64,000 nucleotides of DNA. Source: Palsa-504 sp963800415. Its GTDB lineage: Bacteria; Actinomycetota; Actinomycetes; Streptosporangiales; Streptosporangiaceae. Numbering within the stretch: position 1 is the first letter of the stretch; each line of letters starts with the position of its first letter. The notes under the pieces were generated by a model, which saw only the letters and a list, made by a program, of their open reading frames with translations, was not told the DNA's origin and did not search any database. The stretch covers positions 109,710 to 173,709 of the forward strand of contig CAWDBS010000040.1 in the NCBI GenBank assembly GCA_963800415.1. Direction: 5' to 3'. Positions 8,388-18,100 of this stretch are shown one piece after another. A program made the translations under genes and the position numbers.

Positions 8388-8493
8388 GGCCGAAACGTAG
8401 AGCCTGCGCCACGCGCGCCGCAAGGACTAGGTGGTGGCCAGGCCGCCGATAATCGGCCAAGATTGGCATGCTCGCGGGAATGGAGGGACGATC

Positions 8494-10392
8494 GTGACCC
8501 ACTCAAATCCGCTTGACCCGCTGACAGCGGACGAGATCCGGCAGGCGGCCGCGATCCTGCGGCGCGATCGCGGGGTCGGCGGCAGCTGGCGGTTCGCCTC
8601 GATCGAGCTCAGGGAGCCGGCCAAGGCCGCCCTCGAGGCCGGCCAGCAGACTGGCCAGGCGAGCCGGGAGGCGATCGTAGTCTGCTGGAACCGCGCCGAC
8701 GGCCAGGCCCACCGGGCCGTGGTATCGCTGACCGGAGACGACGTCACGCAATGGGAGCACCTGCCCGGCCAGCAGCCGAACATGACCGTGGACGAGTGGC
8801 ACGAATGCGACGAGATGCTCCGCGCCCACCCCGCGCTAGCGGAGGCGCTGGCACGGCGCGGGATCACCGACATGTCCCTGGTGCTGACCGACATGTGGGC
8901 CTACGGCGCCGCGCTGGTGCCCGAGCGCTACAAGGGGCTCCGGCTGGGCTGGTGCGACGTCTGGCACCGGGCCAGCGAGCAGGGCAACCCGTACGCGCAC
9001 CACGTCACCGGCCTGCACCCGGTGGTCGACCTGAACACGATGACGCTGCTCGAGCTCGAGGACAGCTCTTACGACGGCGCCGAGCCCGAGGTGATGGGCG
9101 AGTACCTGCCCAGGCTCATCCCGATGCCGCTGCGCGAGGTGACGCCGCTGGAGATCAGCCAGCCCGCGGGGGTCGGCTTCACCCTCGATGGGCACCTCCT
9201 GTCATGGCAGAACTGGGAGCTGCGAATCGGCTTCAACCACCGCGAGGGCCTGGTGCTGCACCAGGTCGGGTTCCGCGACGCGGGACGGCTGCGGTCGGTG
9301 GCCCACCGGCTCTCGTTCGCCGAGATGGTGGTGCCGTACCGGGACGCCAGCCCGGACCACTACCGGCGGACCGCGTTCGACATCGGCGAGTGGGGCCTGG
9401 GCTTCATGACCACCTCGCTGGCCCTGGGCTGCGACTGCCTGGGCGAGATCACCTACCTGGACGCGGTGGTGCACGACTCCCGTGGCCAGCCGCGGACCAT
9501 ACCGAACGCGATCTGCATCCACGAGGAGGACAGCGGGGTCCAATGGAAGCACGTCGACGAGCGGGCCGGCGTCGAGGTCCGGCGGGCCCGGCGGCTCGTG
9601 GTCTCCTTCCACGTCACCGTGGCCAACTACGAGTACCTCGTGTACTGGCGGTTCTACCAGGACGGGAACATCGAGTGCGAGGTCCGCGCGACCGGGATCC
9701 TGGTCACCTCGCACACCGACGCGCCGGGCAGCCGGCCAGGCAACGGGACGCTGGTGGACCGGGGTACCTACGCGCCGTTCCACCAGCATTTCATCGTCGC
9801 GCGGCTCGACCTCGACGTGGACGGGACGGGTAACACGGTCTACGCGTCGGACTCACAGGCGGCATCGGCGAACGACCCCGCAGACCCGTACGCTCTGGGC
9901 CTGGTGGTCAGGAATACCCCGCTGCGCACCGAGGCGGAGGGGAAGCAGGACTATGACTGGGGGACGCAGCGCGGCTGGAAGGTGGTCAACGACCATGTAC
10001 CGAACGGACTGGGTACTCCCGTCGGCTACAAGCTGGTGCCCTCGGCGATGTTCCCGCCCCTGCTGGACCCCGCCTCCCCGGCCTTCCAGCGGGCGGAGGT
10101 GATCGGCCACACGCTCTGGGTGACTCCCTACCGCGAGGACGAACGCTGGCCCTGCGGCGACTTCCCGAACCTGAGCGAGCACGACTCGGGCCTGCCGGTC
10201 TGGACCGCCGCCGACCGGAACATCGAGAACACCGACGTCGTGCTGTGGTACGTGTTCGGCATCCACCACATCACCCGGCCGGAGGACTGGCCGGTGATGC
10301 CCTCGGACATCGTCTCGTTCTGGCTCAAGCCGTCCGGGTTCTTCGACCGCAACCCGGCCCTGGACGTACCCCCGTCCCATCCCGATCACTGA
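8494..10392 (+). CDS. Copper-containing primary amine oxidase
   Basis: A protein of about 632 residues in the copper amine oxidase family, which converts primary amines to aldehydes with release of ammonia and hydrogen peroxide. The topaquinone precursor motif T-x-x-N-Y-(D/E) is present as TVANYEY. The copper-ligand HQHF motif occurs in YAPFHQHFIVARLDLDVDG, and the C-terminal FGIHHITRPEDWPVMPSD is a family hallmark. GTG 8494 is preferred because GGAGGG lies 6 bp upstream; the frame is open to 8431. No signal peptide is seen, so it is likely cytoplasmic as in other actinobacterial tyramine/phenylethylamine oxidases. It is divergent from the decarboxylase gene, with about 100 bp between the starts. 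Confidence 0.92.
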   Translation: MTHSNPLDPLTADEIRQAAAILRRDRGVGGSWRFASIELREPAKAALEAGQQTGQASREAIVVCWNRADGQAHRAVVSLTGDDVTQWEHLPGQQPNMTVDEWHECDEMLRAHPALAEALARRGITDMSLVLTDMWAYGAALVPERYKGLRLGWCDVWHRASEQGNPYAHHVTGLHPVVDLNTMTLLELEDSSYDGAEPEVMGEYLPRLIPMPLREVTPLEISQPAGVGFTLDGHLLSWQNWELRIGFNHREGLVLHQVGFRDAGRLRSVAHRLSFAEMVVPYRDASPDHYRRTAFDIGEWGLGFMTTSLALGCDCLGEITYLDAVVHDSRGQPRTIPNAICIHEEDSGVQWKHVDERAGVEVRRARRLVVSFHVTVANYEYLVYWRFYQDGNIECEVRATGILVTSHTDAPGSRPGNGTLVDRGTYAPFHQHFIVARLDLDVDGTGNTVYASDSQAASANDPADPYALGLVVRNTPLRTEAEGKQDYDWGTQRGWKVVNDHVPNGLGTPVGYKLVPSAMFPPLLDPASPAFQRAEVIGHTLWVTPYREDERWPCGDFPNLSEHDSGLPVWTAADRNIENTDVVLWYVFGIHHITRPEDWPVMPSDIVSFWLKPSGFFDRNPALDVPPSHPDH

Positions 10393-10428
10393 CCCCGGCC
10401 CCTCCCCGGCTCCGGCTGGATCGCGGTC

Positions 10429-11808
10429 CTAATCGCCGAGGGCCGTGATCTCGGCGAAGCTCTCCCGCAGGCAGGCCATCAGGACATCGGGGTCCGGCAC
10501 CGCCGCGGTGTCGATGTTGACGCCGATGTCGCAGCTGCCGTCGTAGGACATCAGGGTGATGTTGACGGAGGCGCCGATGGTCGGCCCGAACGCGAACATG
10601 CCGGTGACCTTGGCGCCTGCCAGGTAGACAGGCACGGGAACGCCCGGGACGTTGCTCGCCAGGAAGTCGACGTGCTTGAGGATCCCGGCGACGTAAGCGA
10701 CGGGCAGCATGTTGAGCGCCCCCGCGATCGTCCCGGTGACCGAGAGCGACGGTTCCTCGCGGGCCGCGCGGGCGACGCGGTGCAGGGCGCGCATCCGGGC
10801 TTCCGGGTCCGGTTCCCCGACCGGAACGGTCAGCCGTTGCAGGGTGATCCGGTTGCCCCAGTCGGTGTCCGGCCCGGCCCGCAGGTTGATCGGCATCATG
10901 GCCCGCAGGGACTCGACGGGCGTGTCGTGCCGTTCGTGGTACCTGCGCAGCCCTCCAGCGATGGCCGCCAGGTAGGCGTCGTTGACGGTCCCGTCGACGG
11001 TCTTGGCCGCCTTCTTCAGCGCGTCCAGGGAGACCTCGATCATGGCAAGGTGGCGCGTCATCGCCCGCTCCCGCATGAGGGGTGACATGGCGGAGGAGTT
11101 CGGCGCTGCCGTGCGGTAGACCGAACAGGCCATCGCCATGGCGCCGCGGGCCTGGCCTACGGGATCGCGTGTGTAGCGGATCAGCGCCGGGATCGCCGCT
11201 GCGGTCCCGAGCCACGCCAGGCTCGCGGCGCGCCCGGCCATCGAGCCGACGGTGCCAGCCACCAGGCCGGGCAGGTCCGGCGTCTCATCCGGCGGCACGG
11301 GCGGCATCTCCCCTAGGTCTGCAGGTTTGCGCTGCAGGTCGGCCACGATCGCCAGCATGCGCATCGCGCCGACGCCGTCGGACAGGGCATGGTGAAGCTT
11401 GACGATGAGCGCCGCCTCACCGCCCTCGATGCCTTCGACCAGCGTGACCTCCCACAGCGGGCGGGCCGGGTCGAAGGCAGCCATCGCCGACCTGCGCGCG
11501 AGCTCCAGCACCGCGTCCCGCGTGCCCGGCGGGGGAGCAGCGACCCGGCTCAGGTGGAAGTTCAGGTCGAAATGCGGATCGTAGGTCCACCGGGGGACGG
11601 TGAGACGGAACGGAGTCTCGACGACGTGCTGCCGGAGCGAGGGCATCACCCTGGATATCCGGTCGACGCGCCCGACCAGCACGTCCCAGTCGGGTGCGCG
11701 GTCGAGCCAGTCGATGACGACGATCGTCGAGCGGAGCGCGGGGTCGCGTTCCATGTACCAGGTGAATGCGTCGCTCGCCCGCATGTACTCCATGCCGGTC
11801 GTCCTCAT
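10429..11808 (-). CDS. Wax ester synthase / diacylglycerol acyltransferase (WS/DGAT)
   Basis: A 459-residue acyltransferase. The catalytic HHxxxDG motif is HHALSDG in ALIVKLHHALSDGVGAMRM. PLWEVTLVEG precedes it, and the C-terminal NVPGVPVPVYLAGAKV matches the second conserved block of the family. Members use acyl-CoA and diacylglycerol or a fatty alcohol to make storage lipid. ATG 11808 is taken; MEYMRASDAF five codons later is an equally usual N-terminus. It is convergent with the amine oxidase gene (36 bp between stops) and has no obvious operon partner. Confidence 0.9.
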   Translation of the reverse strand: MRTTGMEYMRASDAFTWYMERDPALRSTIVVIDWLDRAPDWDVLVGRVDRISRVMPSLRQHVVETPFRLTVPRWTYDPHFDLNFHLSRVAAPPPGTRDAVLELARRSAMAAFDPARPLWEVTLVEGIEGGEAALIVKLHHALSDGVGAMRMLAIVADLQRKPADLGEMPPVPPDETPDLPGLVAGTVGSMAGRAASLAWLGTAAAIPALIRYTRDPVGQARGAMAMACSVYRTAAPNSSAMSPLMRERAMTRHLAMIEVSLDALKKAAKTVDGTVNDAYLAAIAGGLRRYHERHDTPVESLRAMMPINLRAGPDTDWGNRITLQRLTVPVGEPDPEARMRALHRVARAAREEPSLSVTGTIAGALNMLPVAYVAGILKHVDFLASNVPGVPVPVYLAGAKVTGMFAFGPTIGASVNITLMSYDGSCDIGVNIDTAAVPDPDVLMACLRESFAEITALGD

Positions 11809-12139
11809 TTTCCCGACACTAGGATCGCATCTGGTGCGTCGGCAGGGCCATTGGTCCCCGCGATCCGGCGTGCGCGACCCGCTTCCACGGGCCGCAGGTC
11901 CCGCCCGCGCGCGTGGATTACTGTCATCTCTGCTGCGGTCCTCGTGATCATGGCGATGCGCTGACGCGGGTTACCGGGTCCACGCCGGATCCGGCCTGGG
12001 TGCCACGGCGGCGCCGGGCAATTCATACGGTAATCAGAGGATTTCATACGGTTGGCAGAGCGTCGCTGCAGCAGGTCCGCAGTCCGCACGGGTGTCCTGA
12101 GCGCTGGGACCATCACCCGACCGCGAGGAGGCGGACACG

Positions 12140-12406
12140 CTGAAAACCCGACTGGGCAAGATCATGATCGGCACCGCTATCGGAGCAGGTGCGCTGGGCG
12201 TGGGATTCGGCGCCAGCATGGCTGTCGCCAGCGCCGCGCCCACGTCCTCGGCGACATCGACGGGGGCGGCCACCACGGCGGTGCGCGCGGCCACTCCCTC
12301 GTCCGCGCCGTCCGCCACGCATAAGGCCACGCACAACTGCCCGAACATGAAGGGCAGGCCCGGCGGCATGCAGGGCGTGCCAGGGAGCGCGGGCACAGCC
12401 CGCTAG
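12140..12406 (+). CDS. Small secreted protein with a CPNM motif
   Basis: The product has a signal peptide (LKTRLGKIMIGTAIGAGALG, then FGASMAVASA and a likely cut after ASA), an Ala/Thr/Ser linker, and a short tail THNCPNMKGRPGGM. The strong ribosome binding site GAGGAGG lies 8 bp before a CTG at 12140, which would supply the positive charges of the signal peptide; the ATG at 12164 lacks both. A CTG start is rare, so this needs checking. The Cys-Pro-x-Met motif and Met/Gly-rich tail could bind metal, but this is only suggestive. A terminator follows. Confidence 0.55.
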   Translation: MKTRLGKIMIGTAIGAGALGVGFGASMAVASAAPTSSATSTGAATTAVRAATPSSAPSATHKATHNCPNMKGRPGGMQGVPGSAGTAR

Positions 12407-12413
12407 ACCACAC

Positions 12414-12450
12414 CAGCCGGTCCCTCCTCAGGTGCGGGAGGGGCCGGCTG
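12414..12450 (+). terminator. Hairpin terminator after the small secreted-protein gene
   Basis: CAGCCGGTCCCTCC pairs with GGGAGGGGCCGGCTG (one bulge or mismatch) around an 8-nt loop, starting 8 bp after the stop codon at 12406. Confidence 0.65.
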
Positions 12451-12533
12451 TGGACGACCACCGCCCGCCGGTGCCGGGCGCGGGCACCCGCTGCGGTCCT
12501 GAACGCGAGACTTCCCCCTAGCCATCCCGCGTA

Positions 12534-13142
12534 CTAGACATGATCTGACACAGTGATCGGGCCGATCGTCTGGGCGTCGGCATCGATAAATACGGCGATA
12601 GCCGGATGGCGGCGCAGCCTGGCCAGGCAGCGGCTGCGGCTGGGCCCGATGCTGCCGACTGGGATGCCTAGTCTGGCGCTGATCTCGGCGTATGGCACCG
12701 GAGGGTCCGCGCTGAGGAGAGCCATCAGCTGCTGGCAGCCGGGAGGTAGGTCGCAGAACGCCTCGCGCAGCGCGGCGTTGCGCTCGGCTAGGAGCAGCTC
12801 ATGCTCGGCGGACACGGCTTCCGGGTCGGGCATGTTGTCTGTGTCCGTGAGCGGCCCGGTGGCCTGCGGCAGCCGGGCGGCGGCCTGCAGAACCCGGAGA
12901 CATTCCCGCCGGGCGGTGGTGGCCAGCCAGCCAGGCAGCGCGGCCGGATCGCGGAGGTTGTCGAGCTGGTCCACCAGGTGCAGCCACACCATCTGGCCGA
13001 CGTCCTCGGCGTCGGCGCCATCCAGGCGATGGCGGCGGCAGATCGACCAGATCAGCGGGGCGTACCGCTCGACAAGTTCGTCCCACCCCTGCTGCTCGCC
13101 GTTCCTGGCGGACATCACCAGATCGGTGACTGGCAGGTTCAT
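12534..13142 (-). CDS. ECF-family RNA polymerase sigma factor
   Basis: A 202-residue sigma-70 family protein. Region 2 is visible as WDELVERYAPLIWSICRRHR followed by DAEDVGQMVWLHLVDQL; region 4 is LPPGCQQLMALLSADPPVPY followed by AEISARLGIPVGSIGPSRSR. The order and length fit an ECF sigma factor that directs transcription of a stress or surface regulon. ATG 13142 gives the usual N-terminus. No anti-sigma factor gene with a membrane domain is next to it, so the control mechanism is not visible. The C-terminal extension after region 4 (HPAIAVFIDADAQTIGPITV) is short and of no recognised type. Confidence 0.88.
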   Translation of the reverse strand: MNLPVTDLVMSARNGEQQGWDELVERYAPLIWSICRRHRLDGADAEDVGQMVWLHLVDQLDNLRDPAALPGWLATTARRECLRVLQAAARLPQATGPLTDTDNMPDPEAVSAEHELLLAERNAALREAFCDLPPGCQQLMALLSADPPVPYAEISARLGIPVGSIGPSRSRCLARLRRHPAIAVFIDADAQTIGPITVSDHV

Positions 13143-13387
13143 CGGGTCACCGTCCTTTCGTGCCGGTTCCCGGAGGCGGCTCGGGTTCTGCCGCGCTCGT
13201 GTTGCATGATCCGACTATGCACATTGGGCGCTGACAGCCCGCTGACAGCAACCGCGGCACCCGACTTCCCGATCGCGGGACTGAGCGACTTGGATAAGGG
13301 GTCATCGGCGCTAAGCAGCGAATCCCGTAACGGCACTGCGTCCTCGCAGAGCACTCTTCTTCAGAGCACCGACGAAGCAGGGGTACC

Positions 13388-14566
13388 TCAGAAAGCCTTC
13401 CGCAAGGTCGCTACGGAAATGTGGGGCCACCCCAGTTTCACCAATCTGTCCGGAGTGCCTTCCTCCGAAGGATGGAGCAGCGTGTAAACGGAGAAGTTGA
13501 GGACAGCCATCTGAGCGTACTGAAGCTGTATGAAGGAAGGGCCAGACTTGGGCGTGACCTTCTCGATCCAGAAGGTCGCGTAGACCAGCCCGGCCTGGGC
13601 GTTCGGCCCCTGCGCTCCTGTCGGCTCGCCTCCCTCCAGGAAAAGGATGTTCTCGATCCCCCCGGCCGCGCCATTCACCCAGATGTTCACGGTGGGACCC
13701 GTCAGCGGGCTGTCCGCATGCACGCGGAACATGACCGGAGCCTGGGTCGCGATGTTCAGGGCCAATCCTTCGAAGGTGCACTCCTCGGCCTTCTGCTTCT
13801 CGATTACTGCCTGCAGCAGCCGGATCGGGTCGTTGATCACAACCTGCATGGGTAGGTCCCCGATCCGCTCCGGCAGTGCGGGCTCGGGAGGGCTGGCAGC
13901 GAACGGGGTTCTGGGGTTGTCCGCGCTCTGGGCGAATGACAGGTCGTATTGGTCAAAGGGCTCCGCGTCAATCTGCTTAGCGGTCTCCTGCTCCGAGGAG
14001 CCGTCGGCGTTGATGACGGGCCCGTCGGCCGGGAACGGGGTGCTGTTGAAGGAGGGGAACCGCGAGCCGTTGTACTTCTCAATCCAGTCCTGTGGCTGCA
14101 GCGTCGGTGGACCGGTGAAGCCGGTCGCATTTCCCTGCGCAAGCACGGCGCTGCCGTGCGGGATCGAGGCCATCCTGGCGATGAGCTGGCCACCTGGGGG
14201 CGGATACTGGCGCGGGTACGTCGTGCCGGGCTGTGTGATCCACACACCCGGCTCCAGGTGCAGTGCGCCACCCGTGTGGTAATCATCGATTGTCTGCAGG
14301 TAGCTCAGTCCGAACAACTCGATGTCGTCCTGCCCGAAGCCCCGGTTCGGTATCGCGGACCCGATCGGCGTGATCGCGAGTGTCTCGTGGGTCTGGTTGA
14401 GCTGCAGATACAGGTTCGCCTTGTCGCGGAAGTCGGGCCTGGCGATCAGGCTGAACCCCGCGCCTTCCCAGGTGCCGGAGAGCTCACCAAGGAGTCCCAG
14501 CTTTTCACGTACAGTCGCCTCGTCGGGGACATGCCGGGTGGAAGACACATCGGCCTGCTGGTTCAT
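13388..14566 (-). CDS. Lipocalin/nitrobindin-like beta-barrel protein, function unknown
   Basis: A 392-residue protein that starts at ATG 14566 with GAGGGGGAA upstream. The N-terminal half reads LGLLGELSGTWEGAGFSLIA followed later by GGALHLEPGVWITQP. These resemble the opening GTWEGxG and the ALHxExGxW motifs of nitrobindin/FABP-like heme-binding barrels. The second half (from about residue 230) contains another beta-rich segment with PVMFRVHADSPLTGPTVNIW. Heme binding is suggested by fold likeness only. It is the last gene of a minus-strand operon with 14733-15158 and the broken regulator 15169-18949, so it is probably an output gene of that regulator. Confidence 0.62.
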   Translation of the reverse strand: MNQQADVSSTRHVPDEATVREKLGLLGELSGTWEGAGFSLIARPDFRDKANLYLQLNQTHETLAITPIGSAIPNRGFGQDDIELFGLSYLQTIDDYHTGGALHLEPGVWITQPGTTYPRQYPPPGGQLIARMASIPHGSAVLAQGNATGFTGPPTLQPQDWIEKYNGSRFPSFNSTPFPADGPVINADGSSEQETAKQIDAEPFDQYDLSFAQSADNPRTPFAASPPEPALPERIGDLPMQVVINDPIRLLQAVIEKQKAEECTFEGLALNIATQAPVMFRVHADSPLTGPTVNIWVNGAAGGIENILFLEGGEPTGAQGPNAQAGLVYATFWIEKVTPKSGPSFIQLQYAQMAVLNFSVYTLLHPSEEGTPDRLVKLGWPHISVATLRKAF

Positions 14567-14732
14567 AGTTCCCCCTCTTCTCGATTGGCTGACAGACCCC
14601 CCGAACGGCGACGCTGGTGGCCACGAGCCCTGCTCACGGAGCCCCCACCAGCGGCCTGCCCTCACTGAGGAATAGAACGCAACTGGCCCGTCCTCGTCAC
14701 GGCTGGCTGAGTTGTAGGCGGAACCTGCCAGG

Positions 14733-15158
14733 CTAGCGCGCGCTCCACGGGTTGGCCCCGCCTGCGGATGAAGGGTTGTCGGGCAGTGCCTGCCATGTCG
14801 CCGTGACGTTCTGAACGTGCTCTACCGGTGCTGCGCTCAACGTGGTAGGCCAGATCATCGCCTCCGTCACCCGCGCGATGACCTTGACGTCTGCTTCCGG
14901 GTTCAGGTTCAGCCCCGGGACGTTCACCGTCACGGTAGGAACGCTGTTGGCATCCGGAGGCAGGGGGACCACGACGGTGGCGGAGAAAGGAGCAAAAATA
15001 TTAATGGCCTGGATTTCGGTACCCGGGGCTGTGGCTTCCTGGATTACGTAACCTGATACGTCGGCCCAGTGGCCTGTATCGATATGGACGATCTCGACGA
15101 TAACGTCCACGCTGCCGTCATTTTTGCGGTTGACTTTCGGAACAAACGGGTGGGGCAT
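14733..15158 (-). CDS. Small beta-rich protein, function unknown
   Basis: A 141-residue protein starting at ATG 15158, with GAAGGAG six bases upstream. It has no signal peptide or membrane segment. The sequence alternates in a beta-strand manner (SVDVIVEIVHIDTGHWADVS, ATVVVPLPPDAN, PTVTVNVPGLNLNPEADVKV), as in small Ig-like or jelly-roll domains. The start lies 10 bp after the stop of the broken regulator, and the next gene (13388-14566) follows after 166 bp, so the three form one transcription unit. No family was recognised. Confidence 0.65.
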   Translation of the reverse strand: MPHPFVPKVNRKNDGSVDVIVEIVHIDTGHWADVSGYVIQEATAPGTEIQAINIFAPFSATVVVPLPPDANSVPTVTVNVPGLNLNPEADVKVIARVTEAMIWPTTLSAAPVEHVQNVTATWQALPDNPSSAGGANPWSAR

Positions 15159-15168
15159 GGTGTCTCCT

Positions 15169-18100
15169 TCAGGCAGGTGCGTAGTTAGCGAGGTATCGCA
15201 GCGATTCCCGGGCCCTGGGCAGGTTGCCTTTGCGTTTGTAGAGGTCAAGGGCCTGGGTGGCTGCGGCGTGCGCGTCGCGGGTTCGGCCGGCCGCGGCGAG
15301 GACGTGAGCGAGATCGAGCAGGGTGTCGGCGTGTTCACTGAGCAAGTCGGTCTGCGCGGCGAGTTCTCGCCGCCGAGCGCCCAAGTGATTCTGCTTCGCG
15401 ATGGTGGCCGCGGTCGGCGAGGATCCTGGCCGACAATCCCTGACTGACGGCCTGGGTGGACAGGTCCTCACCTGCGGTTTCCTGGCTTATCGCGATCAGG
15501 CGGGTGGCTTCGTCGTACCGGCTTGGACCTTGGGCCGCGACGGCTCGGGCCAGTTGCGCCGCGGTGGTGGCCAGGTAGCGCCGCTCGCCCATCTCGTGGA
15601 ACGTGTCGTATTCGACCCGAAGGTGCCTCTCGGCGGTGGCTGGATCGCCGGCCAGCATCGCAACGAGGGCGGCCGGATCGGTAATCGCTCCGGTCATCGT
15701 GGGACCGAGGGTGTCGAGGAGGTCTTTCGCGCTGTTGAGTGTGTCGTATGCCGCCGCGACATCGTCCTGCATCGCCTGCAGGGCCGCCAGGTTCTGCAGG
15801 ATATTGGCCCTTCCGAAGGGGTGGTTGCCGATCTCGTCGAGGTACTCCTTACATCGCCGTATTCCTTCCGGTGCCGGCGTCGGTCCCCAGAGCGCGGCCG
15901 TGGCGAGCCAGCCGAGAATTTCGGACAGTTCCCTCCGGTCGTTCACACTACGCGCAAATTCGGCAGCGCGCTGCCAGGCCTCTTCTGCGGCGGCAGATCG
16001 CGCGTTGTTCCAGTGCAGCGCGGCCTCTAGCTGAAGGGTGCGGCATAGTCCCAGATCATCTCGGCTCCGATTGAACTCCCGTTGCAATTCGGGAAGCGCG
16101 CGGCTGATCTGCGTTGCTGCGTTATCCGGGTCAACTTCCAGCCCCAGCAGAAGAGCCTGAAGCCGCGCGTGGGCATGCTGCCGTTCATCGTTGCTGGCGT
16201 TGGCGATGCGCTGAGCGTGCTCAAGCGTGGTCTTTGCTTTCTCAAGCTTCCCGGCCTCACCTCAATGCTGTACCTAGAAATGTATAGAGCCGCGCGAGAG
16301 CTGGGTCGTCGCTCGGAAGCAGCGCAGTCGCGCGGTCCAGTAGGTTCACTGCCGCGAGGTCGTCGCCGCGGTCGTGTGCGGCGACCCCAGCCGTCTCGAG
16401 GTGTGCGGCCGCCCGGAGTGACAGGGCGGTGGACTGGGCTTCGGCGGGCCACAGTTCATGGTGGTAGCGGACGGACTGTTCCAGGTGGTAACCGAGGATT
16501 TCTGCGCGCTGCGGGAGAGGCTCGGAGAAGACGTACTCGAGCCAGTCGGCGAAACGATGATGGAGCTCGGCACGAAGCGACTTGGGTATCGCCCGGTAAG
16601 CCGCCTGCTGGATAAGCATATGGCTGAAGCTGTATTGCCTCACGAGCATGCTACTGGGCGGCCTCTGCTCCACGAGGCCCTTTGCCACCAGGGTCTGGAG
16701 ATTGCGGGGGAGCGGATCGCGCGCCTCGGGCGGAAGCAGCTCTCGAACCGCCTCTACGCCAAAGTCCTTGCCCATGATGGCCGCACGGGCGAGCACGCTG
16801 CTGGCTCCCGGTCCGAGACGCTGCAGCCGCGCGGCGAGCAGGGCCTGGATCGTCGGAGGCAGCACCGGCCGGGTCTCGCTCCCGGTCTGCTCGCTGAGGG
16901 AGGCTGCCAGCTGCTCAAGGTAGAGAGGATTGCCGCCAGCGGTGTCGATGAGCCGGGCACGAGTGGAGGCCGGGATGCGCTGATCCCCTGTCAGGGCCTC
17001 AAGCAGCGCCGCCGCCGGGCCTTCGCCGAGCGGCGTGAGCTCGATGGAAACCGTCCTGTCCGCCTCGACCGCCCAGGCTGGACGCTGTTCCAGCAGCTCG
17101 GGACGGGCGTTGCAGACCAGGACGATCGGCGATTCCCCCGGCTGAATGGCCAGGGACTCCACGAGGTCGAGGAAGGTCGGTTCGGCCCAGTGCAAGTCCT
17201 CGAACACGACCAGCAACGGCTGGGATCGCGCCAGGGCTTCGAGGAAGCGGCGCGCCGCCCAGAAAATCTCGGCGGCGTCCGACCTGCCCTGGTTACCTGC
17301 GCCGAAGGCCCGGTGCAGCCGCTCGGCGATGCTCGCCGCGTCCGCCTCACCATCGAGCAGGGCTCTGATCCGTTCCTCGGAGTCATGGCCGCGCCGCCTG
17401 GAGAACCAGGTCACGCAGCGGCCAGAACGTGATGCCCACGCCGTAGGGGAGGCATCGGCCGGTCAGAACCTTCACTTCAAGGCCGAGACGTCCGGCGATT
17501 TCCCGGACGAGCCGTGTCTTCCCCAGTCCTGCCTCGCCGATCACGGTGACGGTCATCGTCACCCGCTCGCGGGCGGCCCGAACGCACGCGTCTTCGAGGC
17601 GGCGCATCTCCTCGTCGCGACCTACCAACGGAGCATCGAGACGGAGCGCCAGCGGACGCACGCCGGCGTGTGCGGACAGCAAGAGGAATCGATCGGGACC
17701 GGCAGTGTCCGTCTCGATGGCCGCCGCCGCTAGCTGCTGGGTCTCCCGGCTGATGAGGATCTGGCCAGGCGCTGCCGCCTCCGCGAGCATCACCGCACGG
17801 GCTTCCTACATCCCCCGCGAATCCAAGCGGGCCTGACCCTCCCACGAGCGCCTCACCCGTCGCGAGGCCGAAGCGGCATACCAGGCTCGCGCCATGGCGG
17901 CGCAGCAGAGTGCCCGCTTCCGCGGTGAGCGCGTTTCGCGCTTCCAAGCTCGCCCGGACCGCCCGAAGGGCATCATCCTCGTGCAGGGTGGCGACACCGA
18001 ACACGCCCATCAAGCGCTCGCTGGCGCTGCTCGCCAGCTTTCCGCCGTACCGCTCGAGTACTGCCGTCAGGCCCGAGACTGAGTGTTCGTTCACGACTTC

